In this document: in pieces, positions 16,012 through 26,631 of the stretch | Position numbering within the stretch: position 1 is the first letter of the stretch | Layout of the letters: every line of letters begins with the position of its first letter | From: a bacterium | GTDB taxonomy: Bacteria; Zixibacteria; MSB-5A5; WJJR01 | Direction: 5' to 3' | Length of the DNA stretch: 37,609 bases | Assembly: GCA_021813505.1 (NCBI GenBank) | Contig: JAKAKI010000002.1 | Span: 1-37,609, forward strand | The notes under the pieces: model-generated | Database searches by the model: none | Seen by the model: the letters and a program-made list of their open reading frames with translations, nothing else | Told to the model about the DNA's origin: nothing | Made by a program: the position numbers and the translations under genes

Positions 16012-17535
16012 TCACGGGCTTGCGGTTTGGACTAGCTTTCTCGCCCAGACCGTTGTTGTGTCGAGCATGATGGCGTAGCCGTTGGCGGCGGGCTGCCCCC
16101 GCTGCAATGGATGGCCGCAAAACTTCCATAAACTGAATCGTTCCTGGAACCGGATAGTGCCGGCGACCAGCTTGTCGCGCCCTTGTTGCGGTATCAGGTT
16201 GCCTTTGTTGATGACGTCGACGGGCATGACATAGACACCCGGATTCTCTGCCATCGTGGCCTCGGCGTCGAAACCCTCCTGCGCAAACCGGCGATCACAC
16301 AATCCCCACACATCCAGCGTGGGAAGGTCACTCCAATAGGGAATGTACCCTGCATCGACTAAGGCCAGCTTTGTGTCCGGCGGAACGGCCCGCATCGCGT
16401 CAGCGACTTCTTGCCGGGTCTGCCGCCAGTAGCGTTCGCTGGCAACCCAGTTGTTTACCTCCGGCCACTCTTTAAGCATCCAAACGAGCATCAGTGCCAG
16501 CAGGAGGGCCACTCCCCAGCGCCGTGTTGCTGGGACCAGCATGATGACGCACGGAACCGCCAGGAGCAGAAACGGCAGGAAGGCGATCTGATACCGGTGC
16601 AGGAAGTACATGACCGGCACGACCGGTAGCACGACAGCGATCTGAATGAAGACCAGGATGATTGCTGTGCCCAGCACCCATCGATGTTGGAGATTCTGCC
16701 ATTGACGCAGTGCAGCGCCCCACGCCAGGAAAAAGGGGATGCCAAAGACGAGCCATTCCCCGACTCGTCCGAGCGACGGCAGCGTGCCGGCGAATTTCGC
16801 ATATACCGTGTTGGGCAGCGGGCTCCCGAAATAGGCCAGCCGGAAAGCAACAAGTGCACCAGCCGTGGCCACGGTGGCCAGGACAGGAATGGCGAATCCC
16901 CTGAGTCGCCTCGAAAGCGAACCCGGCTCCGCGATGACGCCGACAACCAGCACTATGCCGCCAATCAGCAACCCTTCGGGACGGGTCAGGACGAGGCCAG
17001 GCAGGCCGATCGACAATAGCCGTTGCCGTGTGTCGGGCTTTTCGGTCAGTCCCAGAAGCGAGACAAGGAGGAAGGCGCAATACAGGGGAATCTCCAATCC
17101 ACTCACCGACCAGATGGTCCATTCCGGCGTCAACGATACGAGCATCACCGGGAGCCACCAGTATCGCTGCGGTGACCACAACCGGCGGCACAGGACGAAG
17201 AGCAATGAAAGGCACCCTAACCCGAGCACAGCCCCCAGCGCGGCTGCCGCGGTCTCGATACTCAGCCCGACCCACGACGCGCCCGCCAGGATCAATACCC
17301 AGAGGAAATTCGAATATCCCTCAACCGGTGCACCCCCCGGATTCCAGGACAACCCCTGACCGTGAGCCAGGTGAAGTGCGTAACGATAGGTAATCGCAAC
17401 ATCGTCGATCGTGAATCCCCACAAGTAGGCCACTTGCGCGAGGTAGACAACTGCCGGCAGCGCCAGACCCCAGAGCCAAGAGGCCTGCCAGCGGGGTTCC
17501 CTTCCGTTGAGAGCAGTCGTTGAATCGTCAGTCAT
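16012..17535 (-). CDS. GT-C fold membrane glycosyltransferase (AftB-like)
   Basis: A polytopic inner-membrane protein of 507 residues with about ten hydrophobic segments and a C-terminal soluble domain. FTIDDVAITYRYALHLAHG then GLSWNPG and PVEGYSNFLWVLILA is the hallmark loop of lipid-phosphate-sugar-dependent GT-C enzymes such as arabinofuranosyltransferase AftB-like proteins; the Asp-Asp pair is the expected catalytic/metal site. It probably transfers a sugar from a polyprenyl donor to a cell-surface glycan or lipid. The donor and acceptor are unknown. The ATG at 17535 is used; a GTG at 17562 would add nine residues. Neither has a clear ribosome-binding site. Confidence 0.82.
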   Translation of the reverse strand: MTDDSTTALNGREPRWQASWLWGLALPAVVYLAQVAYLWGFTIDDVAITYRYALHLAHGQGLSWNPGGAPVEGYSNFLWVLILAGASWVGLSIETAAAALGAVLGLGCLSLLFVLCRRLWSPQRYWWLPVMLVSLTPEWTIWSVSGLEIPLYCAFLLVSLLGLTEKPDTRQRLLSIGLPGLVLTRPEGLLIGGIVLVVGVIAEPGSLSRRLRGFAIPVLATVATAGALVAFRLAYFGSPLPNTVYAKFAGTLPSLGRVGEWLVFGIPFFLAWGAALRQWQNLQHRWVLGTAIILVFIQIAVVLPVVPVMYFLHRYQIAFLPFLLLAVPCVIMLVPATRRWGVALLLALMLVWMLKEWPEVNNWVASERYWRQTRQEVADAMRAVPPDTKLALVDAGYIPYWSDLPTLDVWGLCDRRFAQEGFDAEATMAENPGVYVMPVDVINKGNLIPQQGRDKLVAGTIRFQERFSLWKFCGHPLQRGQPAANGYAIMLDTTTVWARKLVQTASP

Positions 17536-17681
17536 GCCATTGGCGAGGCGGGACGCCAGCACGCCCCTGTGGCGCGCTTCCTCCCAACAAAAGAAGACCG
17601 GACAGGAGTGTCCGGTCTACTTCTATTTCTGTCCTCAGGCGGCCGAGCATTCGTCCCCGGCCATGTCAGATTACGTGGCCA

Positions 17682-18959
17682 TCAATGACTGCTGTCCGGC
17701 AACACGTTCTGACTGTCAGGCCAGATGATGATCGTGTCCGGCCAGATGATGGTGCTGTCACGGCCCCAGTCGCAGGGGATGGGTTCGATGTGACGGCTCC
17801 ACGTGATCGGTTGATTCAGCGGCAGGGGAACGCGGATCGCGGCGGTTGGGTTCACGGTTCCACCGATATCCACAGGCGGGCACTTATCCCCGGGTTCCAT
17901 GACCGAGTACTCGATCGTCGTGCCGGTGAGCGAGGACTTAACATCGTCAAGCCAGATACCGCCTCCCCAGCGGGTGAATTCGCCGGCGCGCAGGATCACG
18001 ACCGCATGTGTATTGAAATCGACGTCAAATCCATTCCAAACTGGCGGGACGGTGGGATCACTGGGAATCAGGGTATCCCCCATCATCATGCCGCTGGAGT
18101 CGCCACCCCGATGGAAACGGGCCATATCGCAGGCCATGGCTGTTTCGATCCATTCTTTGAATCGTGCTTCGTCCGTGATGATGGTTTCACCGGCTCCGAG
18201 TGCGCACGGGGCGTCCGTGAAGTAGAGGGTGATGGGCATCTTGGGATCGGGTTCCCAACGGCAGCTCATGATGGTGTCGGTGCGCTCCCAGGTGACCGGC
18301 TCGGTGATGCGTCGTGAGACGAGCACCGCCGTCGTCGGCGCATAGAGTATGGCGGTATCGCCGCCCGTCATCGACAGGATCATGCAGTCGGGCGCCGGAG
18401 TGGTGACGACATACCGGACCACCGATCCGCCGCCTGGGGCGGACTGCACCTCGGTGACGTGGATGAAGCGTCCCGGTTCGGCCATTTGTTCGATGGAGAC
18501 CGCGACGATCGTACTGGTATCGAAGTTGATCATCGGCGCATCGGGTCCGTAAGGATTGATCGGACCACCCGGCCAGCCGATAGTCCCATTGTTTGAGTCC
18601 GCGGGGATTGGTCCCGGATCAAACCATGGCCAGGTGTAGTCAAACTTGGGGAGACAGGAGACAGCGTTGGTCCACCACGCCTGCCAGTCGGCCTGATTGG
18701 TGATGACGACAGTCTTTGGTGTTTCGCCGCAGGCGATGTCGGAATAGAAGAGCGGGGAGTAGCCATTGAAGTCGCCGTAGCCACTCTGGCCGGGACCCGA
18801 GTCCCGCGGGCCGCCCTTGAATGGGTCGTTGCCGGTCTCACGGCCTCCACCGGCGACATGGTCTTTTGTCACGCTTCCCGGCTGGGTCGGCTTATCGCCG
18901 CTGCAGGCGGCGAGGAGAAGGAGAGCGAGCGAAATGACTATCAACCATTTGTTTTTCAT
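17682..18959 (-). CDS. Lipoprotein with two PrcB-like repeats
   Basis: The 425-residue protein starts MKNKWLIVISLALLLLAAC, a clear type II signal peptide with lipobox LLAAC, so it is a secreted lipoprotein. The rest contains two similar modules of about 150 residues. Each begins with a Cys-containing strand plus an insertion-position motif (TVVITNQADWQAWW in the first, ETIITDEARFKEWI in the second), followed by a hydrophobic FDTSTIVAVS / FNTHAVVILRAGE strand and ending near TEPVTW / NQPITW. This resembles the PrcB family (protease complex subunit) and suggests an internal duplication. The tail ends in a Trp-Pro-Asp-rich repeat (IIWPDTIIIWPDS). The gene's frame continues upstream without a stop into a transposase; AGAGAG lies about ten bases before the ATG. 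Function unknown. Confidence 0.8.
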   Translation of the reverse strand: MKNKWLIVISLALLLLAACSGDKPTQPGSVTKDHVAGGGRETGNDPFKGGPRDSGPGQSGYGDFNGYSPLFYSDIACGETPKTVVITNQADWQAWWTNAVSCLPKFDYTWPWFDPGPIPADSNNGTIGWPGGPINPYGPDAPMINFDTSTIVAVSIEQMAEPGRFIHVTEVQSAPGGGSVVRYVVTTPAPDCMILSMTGGDTAILYAPTTAVLVSRRITEPVTWERTDTIMSCRWEPDPKMPITLYFTDAPCALGAGETIITDEARFKEWIETAMACDMARFHRGGDSSGMMMGDTLIPSDPTVPPVWNGFDVDFNTHAVVILRAGEFTRWGGGIWLDDVKSSLTGTTIEYSVMEPGDKCPPVDIGGTVNPTAAIRVPLPLNQPITWSRHIEPIPCDWGRDSTIIWPDTIIIWPDSQNVLPDSSH

Positions 18960-19598
18960 GGGCTTATACTCTCTTTCGGCATCCGCGCCCGATGCCTGGC
19001 TGGGTTGATCATCGCAACACATAATACGCACCAGGGGCTCAGAAATTCCCGAATTCTCAGGTGGCGTGAGTGGGTGATTCCTGAGTCGGCGATCACTCAG
19101 ATAACACCGCGCTTTAGCGCGGTGATCCGCGAGCGCCCCTCCTTCAGCTTTTGTCCCTTTCCCTTTGCTGGGGGGGCCGTAGGCTCGCAAGAACGCTTCA
19201 TACTCTTCCTGGAAGGTCTTGACCCGATGATGCTCCTCTTGTCCCAAGATGTAGGCCACGACTTTCGGCACATTCGACTCGGACACCGAAAAGGCCCCGC
19301 AGCCTCTGCCCCAGGAGAACCTTCTCGGCGCAATCTGGTCTTGATTGATCCAATAGGATGAAGCCCCTTTGAGCAGTTGGACGACTTCCTCGATCGTCAT
19401 TGTCGTGCACAGATCCAGCAGGACATGAACATGGTCGGGATTGACGAATACGCATCTGAGCAGAATGCTCTTTGAGCGGGCATACTCGTGCAGGAATTGC
19501 GCGACCTTCAACCGTGCGTCCCCGGTCAGAATCTTCTCACGGTTGAAGGTCCCCCAGACCAAGTGGAGCCAACACCGGGAGTAAGAGTGGACGGACAT
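18960..19598 (-). CDS. IS200/IS605-type (REP-associated) tyrosine transposase, in frame with the downstream lipoprotein gene
   Basis: A Y1 single-strand transposase. From the ATG at 19598 the protein reads MSVHSYSRCWLHLVWGTFNR; the HUH motif is PDHVHVLL (His56 and His58) and the nucleophilic Tyr116 lies in KVVAYILGQEEHHR. The core is about 150 residues, the normal size. There is no stop codon of its own: the frame passes through the end palindrome (19105-19124), where it reads HRAKARCYLS, and joins the lipoprotein ATG at 18959, so a 638-residue fusion from 19598 to 17682 is formally open. The region 18960 to about 19100 is therefore probably not transposase protein in origin. Palindromes on both sides mark the element. 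Confidence 0.83.
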
Positions 19599-19795
19599 GA
19601 TGAACCTGACGGAGTGTAACCTACTGAAGCGGCAAGAGTGTGTCGCCGCTTGCGAACACACCGCGCCAAAGCTGGGAGTTAGCTGATAGGCACTCGACGA
19701 GTTGAGTTAGCGTACTCTCACCATCCAGTCCTGCCAGTAGTGAGGCGACTTGCTGAAGGCCGTCACCACTTCGACACCCCGCTGAAGCGGGGTGT
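19105..19795 (-). mobile_element. IS200/REP-type element bounded by palindromes
   Basis: The transposase gene lies between two similar palindromes in opposite orientation. One is CACCGCGCT-TT-AGCGCGGTG at 19105-19124, preceded by TAA. The other is ACACCCCGCT-GA-AGCGGGGTGT at 19774-19795, followed by TAGCTGA. Read outward they share TAACACC-CGCT. Subterminal hairpins of this kind are bound by Y1 transposases in the IS200/IS605 and RAYT families. The exact cleavage sites cannot be set without an empty-site comparison. An extra hairpin (CTGAGT...ACTCAG, 19081-19100) abuts the left one. Confidence 0.75.
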
Positions 19796-19811
19796 TAGCT
19801 GAATTGGGCGA

Positions 19812-22325
<2,514 letters not shown>

Positions 22326-22598
22326 CAAAGACCTCCTGTTTTCCGATCAGCGAACGGGCGGCGCCGCAACGGTTTACGGGGCGCTCAAGTCCGTTTCAAT
22401 CTTCAATTTACGGGTTTTCCCAGCGGGGGGCAACAGGTATAAGTTGAATGATTTTCCGCCGGGCGGGCTCGGCTCGCTTTCTTGACTGGCGACAATGCCC
22501 CAATCGCCCTTGACATCACCTGCCGGGGGCGCTATCGATTCGGTGAGAATTACAGTGAAGTGAAATCAACGGTTTTGACTCAGTTACAAGGACGTGCT
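22326..22598. other. Divergent promoter region between gyrA and the peroxiredoxin gene
   Basis: 273 bp without a gene. It must hold the gyrA and peroxiredoxin promoters. On the plus strand TTGACA (22510-22515) and TATCGA (22533-22538) are 17 bp apart, a fair sigma70-like match. No terminator or riboswitch was recognised. Confidence 0.5.
22510..22538 (+). promoter_or_regulatory. Candidate sigma70-type promoter for the peroxiredoxin gene
   Basis: A consensus TTGACA -35 box is separated by 17 bp from TATCGA, a moderate -10 box. Transcription would start about 55 bp before the ATG at 22599. Predicted by eye only. Confidence 0.4.
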
Positions 22599-23459
22599 AT
22601 GCCGATGAAATCCAAGTCAGCCCAAAAGCCCAAACGGGCGACGCGCAAGCCGGCCGCGCGGAAGAGCAGTTCGCGGAAGGCTGCGACCAAGAAGAAGCCG
22701 GCGGTTCGCAAAGCAGCTCCGGGAAAGAAAGCCGCACCAAAGAAGAAGACTCCTGCGAAAAAGAAAGTGACGACAAATAAGCCAGTTCCCAAGAAGAAGC
22801 CGGCCCCCAAAATGAAAAAGAAGACCACTCCCAAAGCCAAGGTTGCCGCCAGGACCACGGCCAAAAAGCTGGCGCCGGGCGCGGCGGCGACGCCGCCAGC
22901 GGTGAAACGGTCGAAGTCACGCCTGATCAAGGCAGGGGCATCGTCAGCAGGCGGTCCGATGGCCGGCATGACGCCGGCAGCGCCACCGGATTTTGAAATC
23001 ACGACACATTTGCAGGTTGGGGAGATGGCACCGGAGTTCCGGCTTCCCGCCAATGACGGCCGCGTCATATCGCTTTCCGACTTTATGGGGCAGAAGGTTG
23101 TCCTGTATTTCTATCCCAAGGACGACACGCCGGGATGCACGAAAGAAGCGTGCTCGTTTCGCGACGGGCTTGCGGCGATCACGCAGCGCAATGCCGTGGT
23201 GCTGGGGATCAGCGCCGATCCGGTCGATTCTCACGAGGCGTTTCATGAGAAATACGGCCTCAATTTCCCGCTTCTGAGCGATGAATCGAAGGACACGGTC
23301 GAAGCATACGGCGTTTGGACCGAGAAATCTTTCCAGGGCCGGACGTGGATGGGCATCGAGCGCACCACGTTCATTATCGATGAGAATGGCCGCATCGCCC
23401 GCATCTTCCCGAAAGTTCAGGTCGACGGGCATTTCGACGAAGTTCTGGCTGCACTATAA
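22599..23459 (+). CDS. bcp: Peroxiredoxin (BCP family) with histone-H1-like lysine-rich N-terminal extension
   Basis: A 286-residue fusion. Residues 3 to about 110 are an unstructured tail made almost only of Lys, Ala, Pro, Thr, Ser and Arg, with repeats such as KKKPA and PAKKK, like the C-terminal domain of histone H1 or bacterial H1-like proteins. From about residue 137 ([11 protein letters not shown]) the protein is a BCP/PrxQ thiol peroxidase: [18 protein letters not shown] with peroxidatic Cys180 and a candidate resolving Cys185 five residues on, then FPLLSD and RTTFIID. Ordinary BCPs are about 150 residues without the tail. It is expected to reduce peroxides using thioredoxin, while the tail probably binds DNA or another polyanion. 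The ATG at 22599 has AAGGA seven bases upstream; an upstream in-frame start lies in non-conserved sequence. It is monocistronic and divergent from gyrA. Confidence 0.9.
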   Translation: MPMKSKSAQKPKRATRKPAARKSSSRKAATKKKPAVRKAAPGKKAAPKKKTPAKKKVTTNKPVPKKKPAPKMKKKTTPKAKVAARTTAKKLAPGAAATPPAVKRSKSRLIKAGASSAGGPMAGMTPAAPPDFEITTHLQVGEMAPEFRLPANDGRVISLSDFMGQKVVLYFYPKDDTPGCTKEACSFRDGLAAITQRNAVVLGISADPVDSHEAFHEKYGLNFPLLSDESKDTVEAYGVWTEKSFQGRTWMGIERTTFIIDENGRIARIFPKVQVDGHFDEVLAAL

Positions 23460-23674
23460 TCGTTATGCTGGGGCGATAGCCGGGCGCTTTCGCCCCACGC
23501 TACTCAAATTCATCGAGAATTGAACCAATGAAATGATTGCGCCGGGCGGTGCCCGGCGTTATCTATTCTGCCGTATGGGTGATGGTGCTTCGCAGAAGCA
23601 TGCCCATACGTAGCCAGTCAGACGATAACACATTGTTCAGCGCGATTGCCGCGGTATCACCCGGTGGAGAGATT

Positions 23675-26386
23675 ATGCCTTTGCAGAGAAGACACCCGTC
23701 TGCAGCCATCTTCATGGCCTTGTGCTTGGTCAGCCTGCCACTGACCGCAGTTGCTGAAACGCCGGTGTTCCATGCCATGAGAGGGATCGAACCGTATTCG
23801 CCGGCTGATATAGCGGATGCGGGAGCTGGAATGCCGACATCGTCTGCAATCGAAGGCAACGTGGAGGCGACTCCGGCACCGGGGTCGGGCCAGGTGATCG
23901 CCGCAGACGAAATGCGAAGCCTCGCCGTGCGTGGGGCAGAGGCCATTGTAGCACTTCAGCCGGGAGTGGTGCTGGACCGCCGGTCCGGCGAATTGTTCGT
24001 GCGGGGCGGAGCTTCCGATCAACTTGTGTATTACGTGGATGGTGTCCCTGTGCAGGACGCGTTTTCCGGGCAGTCTGCGCCGCTGGTTGGGGCCGCCTCT
24101 ATAGATCACATTAGGCTGGCCACCGGCGGGATCGGCGTGGAGTATGGCTGGGGGATGTCGGGCGCGGTCTTTGTTTCAACCTCTGAGGGCGGTGGGCGCT
24201 TGCACGGTAGCGCCGAGGCGATAACCGACAATTTTCATGGTGATGGCAACGATTACAACGTGTACGCTCTGGCGTTGAACGGTCCGCTGATTCCCAACTC
24301 GGATCGGTTGACATTTGCGGCCTCCGCCGAACGCGGGTGGGCTGGCGGGTCGAGCCTCGGGACGTGGAAGTGGAACGGGAAACTGCGTTGGAAGCCGGCA
24401 GAGAACATCGTTGCCCGGCTCGGCGGATTTGGGCTTCGCGAGGATTTCAGGTCTTATCTTCGTTCGTACTACTTCGACGTCGCACACGCTCCCCGGACGG
24501 CGGAGCGCAACAGCACTTGGTGGGCGGGGCTTTCACACACTCTGGGACCCAAGACCTCCTACGACCTGCTGGTATATAGTGTGCAGCAGGACTCGCGAAC
24601 TGGCGATGGCGTGTACTTTGACAATTTGTGGGGTTATGGGCGTCCGAACGGCAACCCACGCTACGAAAACGCTACACTCTTCTGGGCGTGGGATGACATG
24701 AATCTCGATCCGGACAGTTTGGCCGCCGGGGTGCGGTTCCAGATCCATACGCCGATCAGAGATTCTGTCTACACGGTGACGCTTCCCGACGGGAGTACGA
24801 TCCAAAAGAGTTTTGTTACCAGTGGTGACGAGGGCACCACTTGGGATGATTACTTCCACACAAAGGCCTCTTATATCGGTGGGAGAGCGAACCTAGTGAG
24901 TCAACTTGGGGCCAGACATTCTCTCGCAATTGGGGGCGACTTCCAGAGGCACTCATTGCGATCGTACCATCACTATTTCCCGGAACTCGTCTATCTGGGA
25001 AAGTTCGGGGGGTTCAAGGATGTTGATTTCTATGGTTTCGATGCTGTCGGTTCAGCCCATGTCGACGGCGGCTTGAACGGCGCCAAACACCCTGTCAGCG
25101 TCGCCGGATATGTCCAAGATCGGCTCACGCTTTCGGACATGGTGGTCAGCGCGGGTTTGCGTCTCGATTATTCCGACTACAACACCTATGGTCTGCGGGA
25201 TCCTGCCAATCCGCTAGACCCGGATGATTTCTTGAGAGTCATCGACACCTCGACCACGCTCCCACCTTCGACTCGGGACAGTCTGGCGATGGAGGCCGGG
25301 AGATTGACACGGTCTGATTTGGCAAAGATGAAGGCTTACGCACGATTGTCTCCTCGCTTGAGTGCGTCCTATCAGATGCCGAGTGGCCCACAGTTGTACT
25401 TCGCGTTTGGGAAGTACTTCCAAAGACCGGACTATGGCATGCTGTATTCGAATTTCGACTACGTAGAGTACAAGATCAAGACCGGGGGGAACTTTGGCTC
25501 TCTGGGCAATGCGAACCTGCGTCCAGCCAGTGTGACCAGTTGGGAGTTCGGGGTGCAGCATCGGCCTGCCGACATCGTGACGGTCGATCTTACTGGATTC
25601 TATAAGCAAACTTCCAATCTGACAGAGATGGTAGCGCAGCCCGCGGCCCCTAATAGTTTCCAGACTTACAGGAATGTAGGGGGGCCAGTGGCGAAGGGAC
25701 TCGAATTGCAACTCGGGATGAAGCGCAGGTGGGGCATTGCTGGTGAATTGAAGTACACGGTCCAGAAGATTGGTGCAGAAGTGCACTTCGCGAACTCGAA
25801 CCAGAACATTGCCTGGACTGTCTCTCAGCCTCCCCGCTTTTCAGGTCCGGTCGATTACGACCAGCGCCACACGCTCACCGCAATTGTGGATGCGAGGCTG
25901 GGAAACAGAAAGGGTCCGAAGCTGGGTAGTTTCCATCCGTTGGAGCGGTCCGGCTTAAACCTCGTATTCTATGCCGCCAGCGGTTTCCCATATTCTCCAA
26001 GCCAAGTGTACAACAGCATTTCACTCGCAGCCGTTACACCACAACCTTCCGGCCCGCTCCACTCGCGGCGAATCCCGGCCACCTATCGGCTGGACCTGAA
26101 GGCGGACAAAACGTTCTCATTTGGTAACACGACCTTCGATCTCTATCTATGGGTCCTCAATGTATTCAACCGGGCGAATGTCGTGGATGTCTACTCAGGA
26201 TCAGGGAAGCCTGGTGACACAGATTGGTTGAGTACTGAATCCGGCAAGGCATTTGCGACTGGCAGCTCGATCCCAAACGATGCCTCTTTGATGACCGGCG
26301 AACAGAAGTACCGTCTTCGCGAGCAGGATCCGTTGAATTACGACATCTCGCGGCAGATTCGACTGGGGCTAATCTTGTCGTTCTGA
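23675..26386 (+). CDS. TonB-dependent outer-membrane receptor
   Basis: A 903-residue outer-membrane protein. The ATG at 23675 (GGAGA upstream) gives a signal peptide: MPLQRRHPSAAIFMALCLVS then cleavage after VAETP-like sequence. The plug domain is recognisable from AVRGAEAIVALQPGVVLDRR, then GELFVRGGASDQLVYYVDG and VPVQDAF, IDHIRLATGGIGVEYGWGMSG, typical of TonB-dependent receptors. The rest is alternating beta-barrel strands, ending RQIRLGLILSF with the C-terminal aromatic required for BamA insertion. No N-terminal carboxypeptidase-like domain precedes the plug. The substrate is not deducible. It is about 245 bp upstream of an S46 peptidase gene, hinting at peptide uptake, but no direct link is shown. 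Confidence 0.88.
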   Translation: MPLQRRHPSAAIFMALCLVSLPLTAVAETPVFHAMRGIEPYSPADIADAGAGMPTSSAIEGNVEATPAPGSGQVIAADEMRSLAVRGAEAIVALQPGVVLDRRSGELFVRGGASDQLVYYVDGVPVQDAFSGQSAPLVGAASIDHIRLATGGIGVEYGWGMSGAVFVSTSEGGGRLHGSAEAITDNFHGDGNDYNVYALALNGPLIPNSDRLTFAASAERGWAGGSSLGTWKWNGKLRWKPAENIVARLGGFGLREDFRSYLRSYYFDVAHAPRTAERNSTWWAGLSHTLGPKTSYDLLVYSVQQDSRTGDGVYFDNLWGYGRPNGNPRYENATLFWAWDDMNLDPDSLAAGVRFQIHTPIRDSVYTVTLPDGSTIQKSFVTSGDEGTTWDDYFHTKASYIGGRANLVSQLGARHSLAIGGDFQRHSLRSYHHYFPELVYLGKFGGFKDVDFYGFDAVGSAHVDGGLNGAKHPVSVAGYVQDRLTLSDMVVSAGLRLDYSDYNTYGLRDPANPLDPDDFLRVIDTSTTLPPSTRDSLAMEAGRLTRSDLAKMKAYARLSPRLSASYQMPSGPQLYFAFGKYFQRPDYGMLYSNFDYVEYKIKTGGNFGSLGNANLRPASVTSWEFGVQHRPADIVTVDLTGFYKQTSNLTEMVAQPAAPNSFQTYRNVGGPVAKGLELQLGMKRRWGIAGELKYTVQKIGAEVHFANSNQNIAWTVSQPPRFSGPVDYDQRHTLTAIVDARLGNRKGPKLGSFHPLERSGLNLVFYAASGFPYSPSQVYNSISLAAVTPQPSGPLHSRRIPATYRLDLKADKTFSFGNTTFDLYLWVLNVFNRANVVDVYSGSGKPGDTDWLSTESGKAFATGSSIPNDASLMTGEQKYRLREQDPLNYDISRQIRLGLILSF

Positions 26387-26631
26387 TAGGACCGTGAGTG
26401 CACCCGTTTGGAGAGGTTGTGAAGGCTAAAGTGAAATGCTCGCGCTCTTCCGGTCGTCCCTATGTCGGCCTCCGGCCGATCACTGAGCGCCTGTGCGAAA
26501 CGTGGGAGATGTGAGCTCAGCGGTGCGCCCCTGCTCCTGTCAAATCCCCCCGTCACACTCCCCTTTCCCATTGATTCTCCGCACTCAGCCAATCCACCTT
26601 TAGAGGCGGGGGTGCTCGAAGGAGGACAGCA

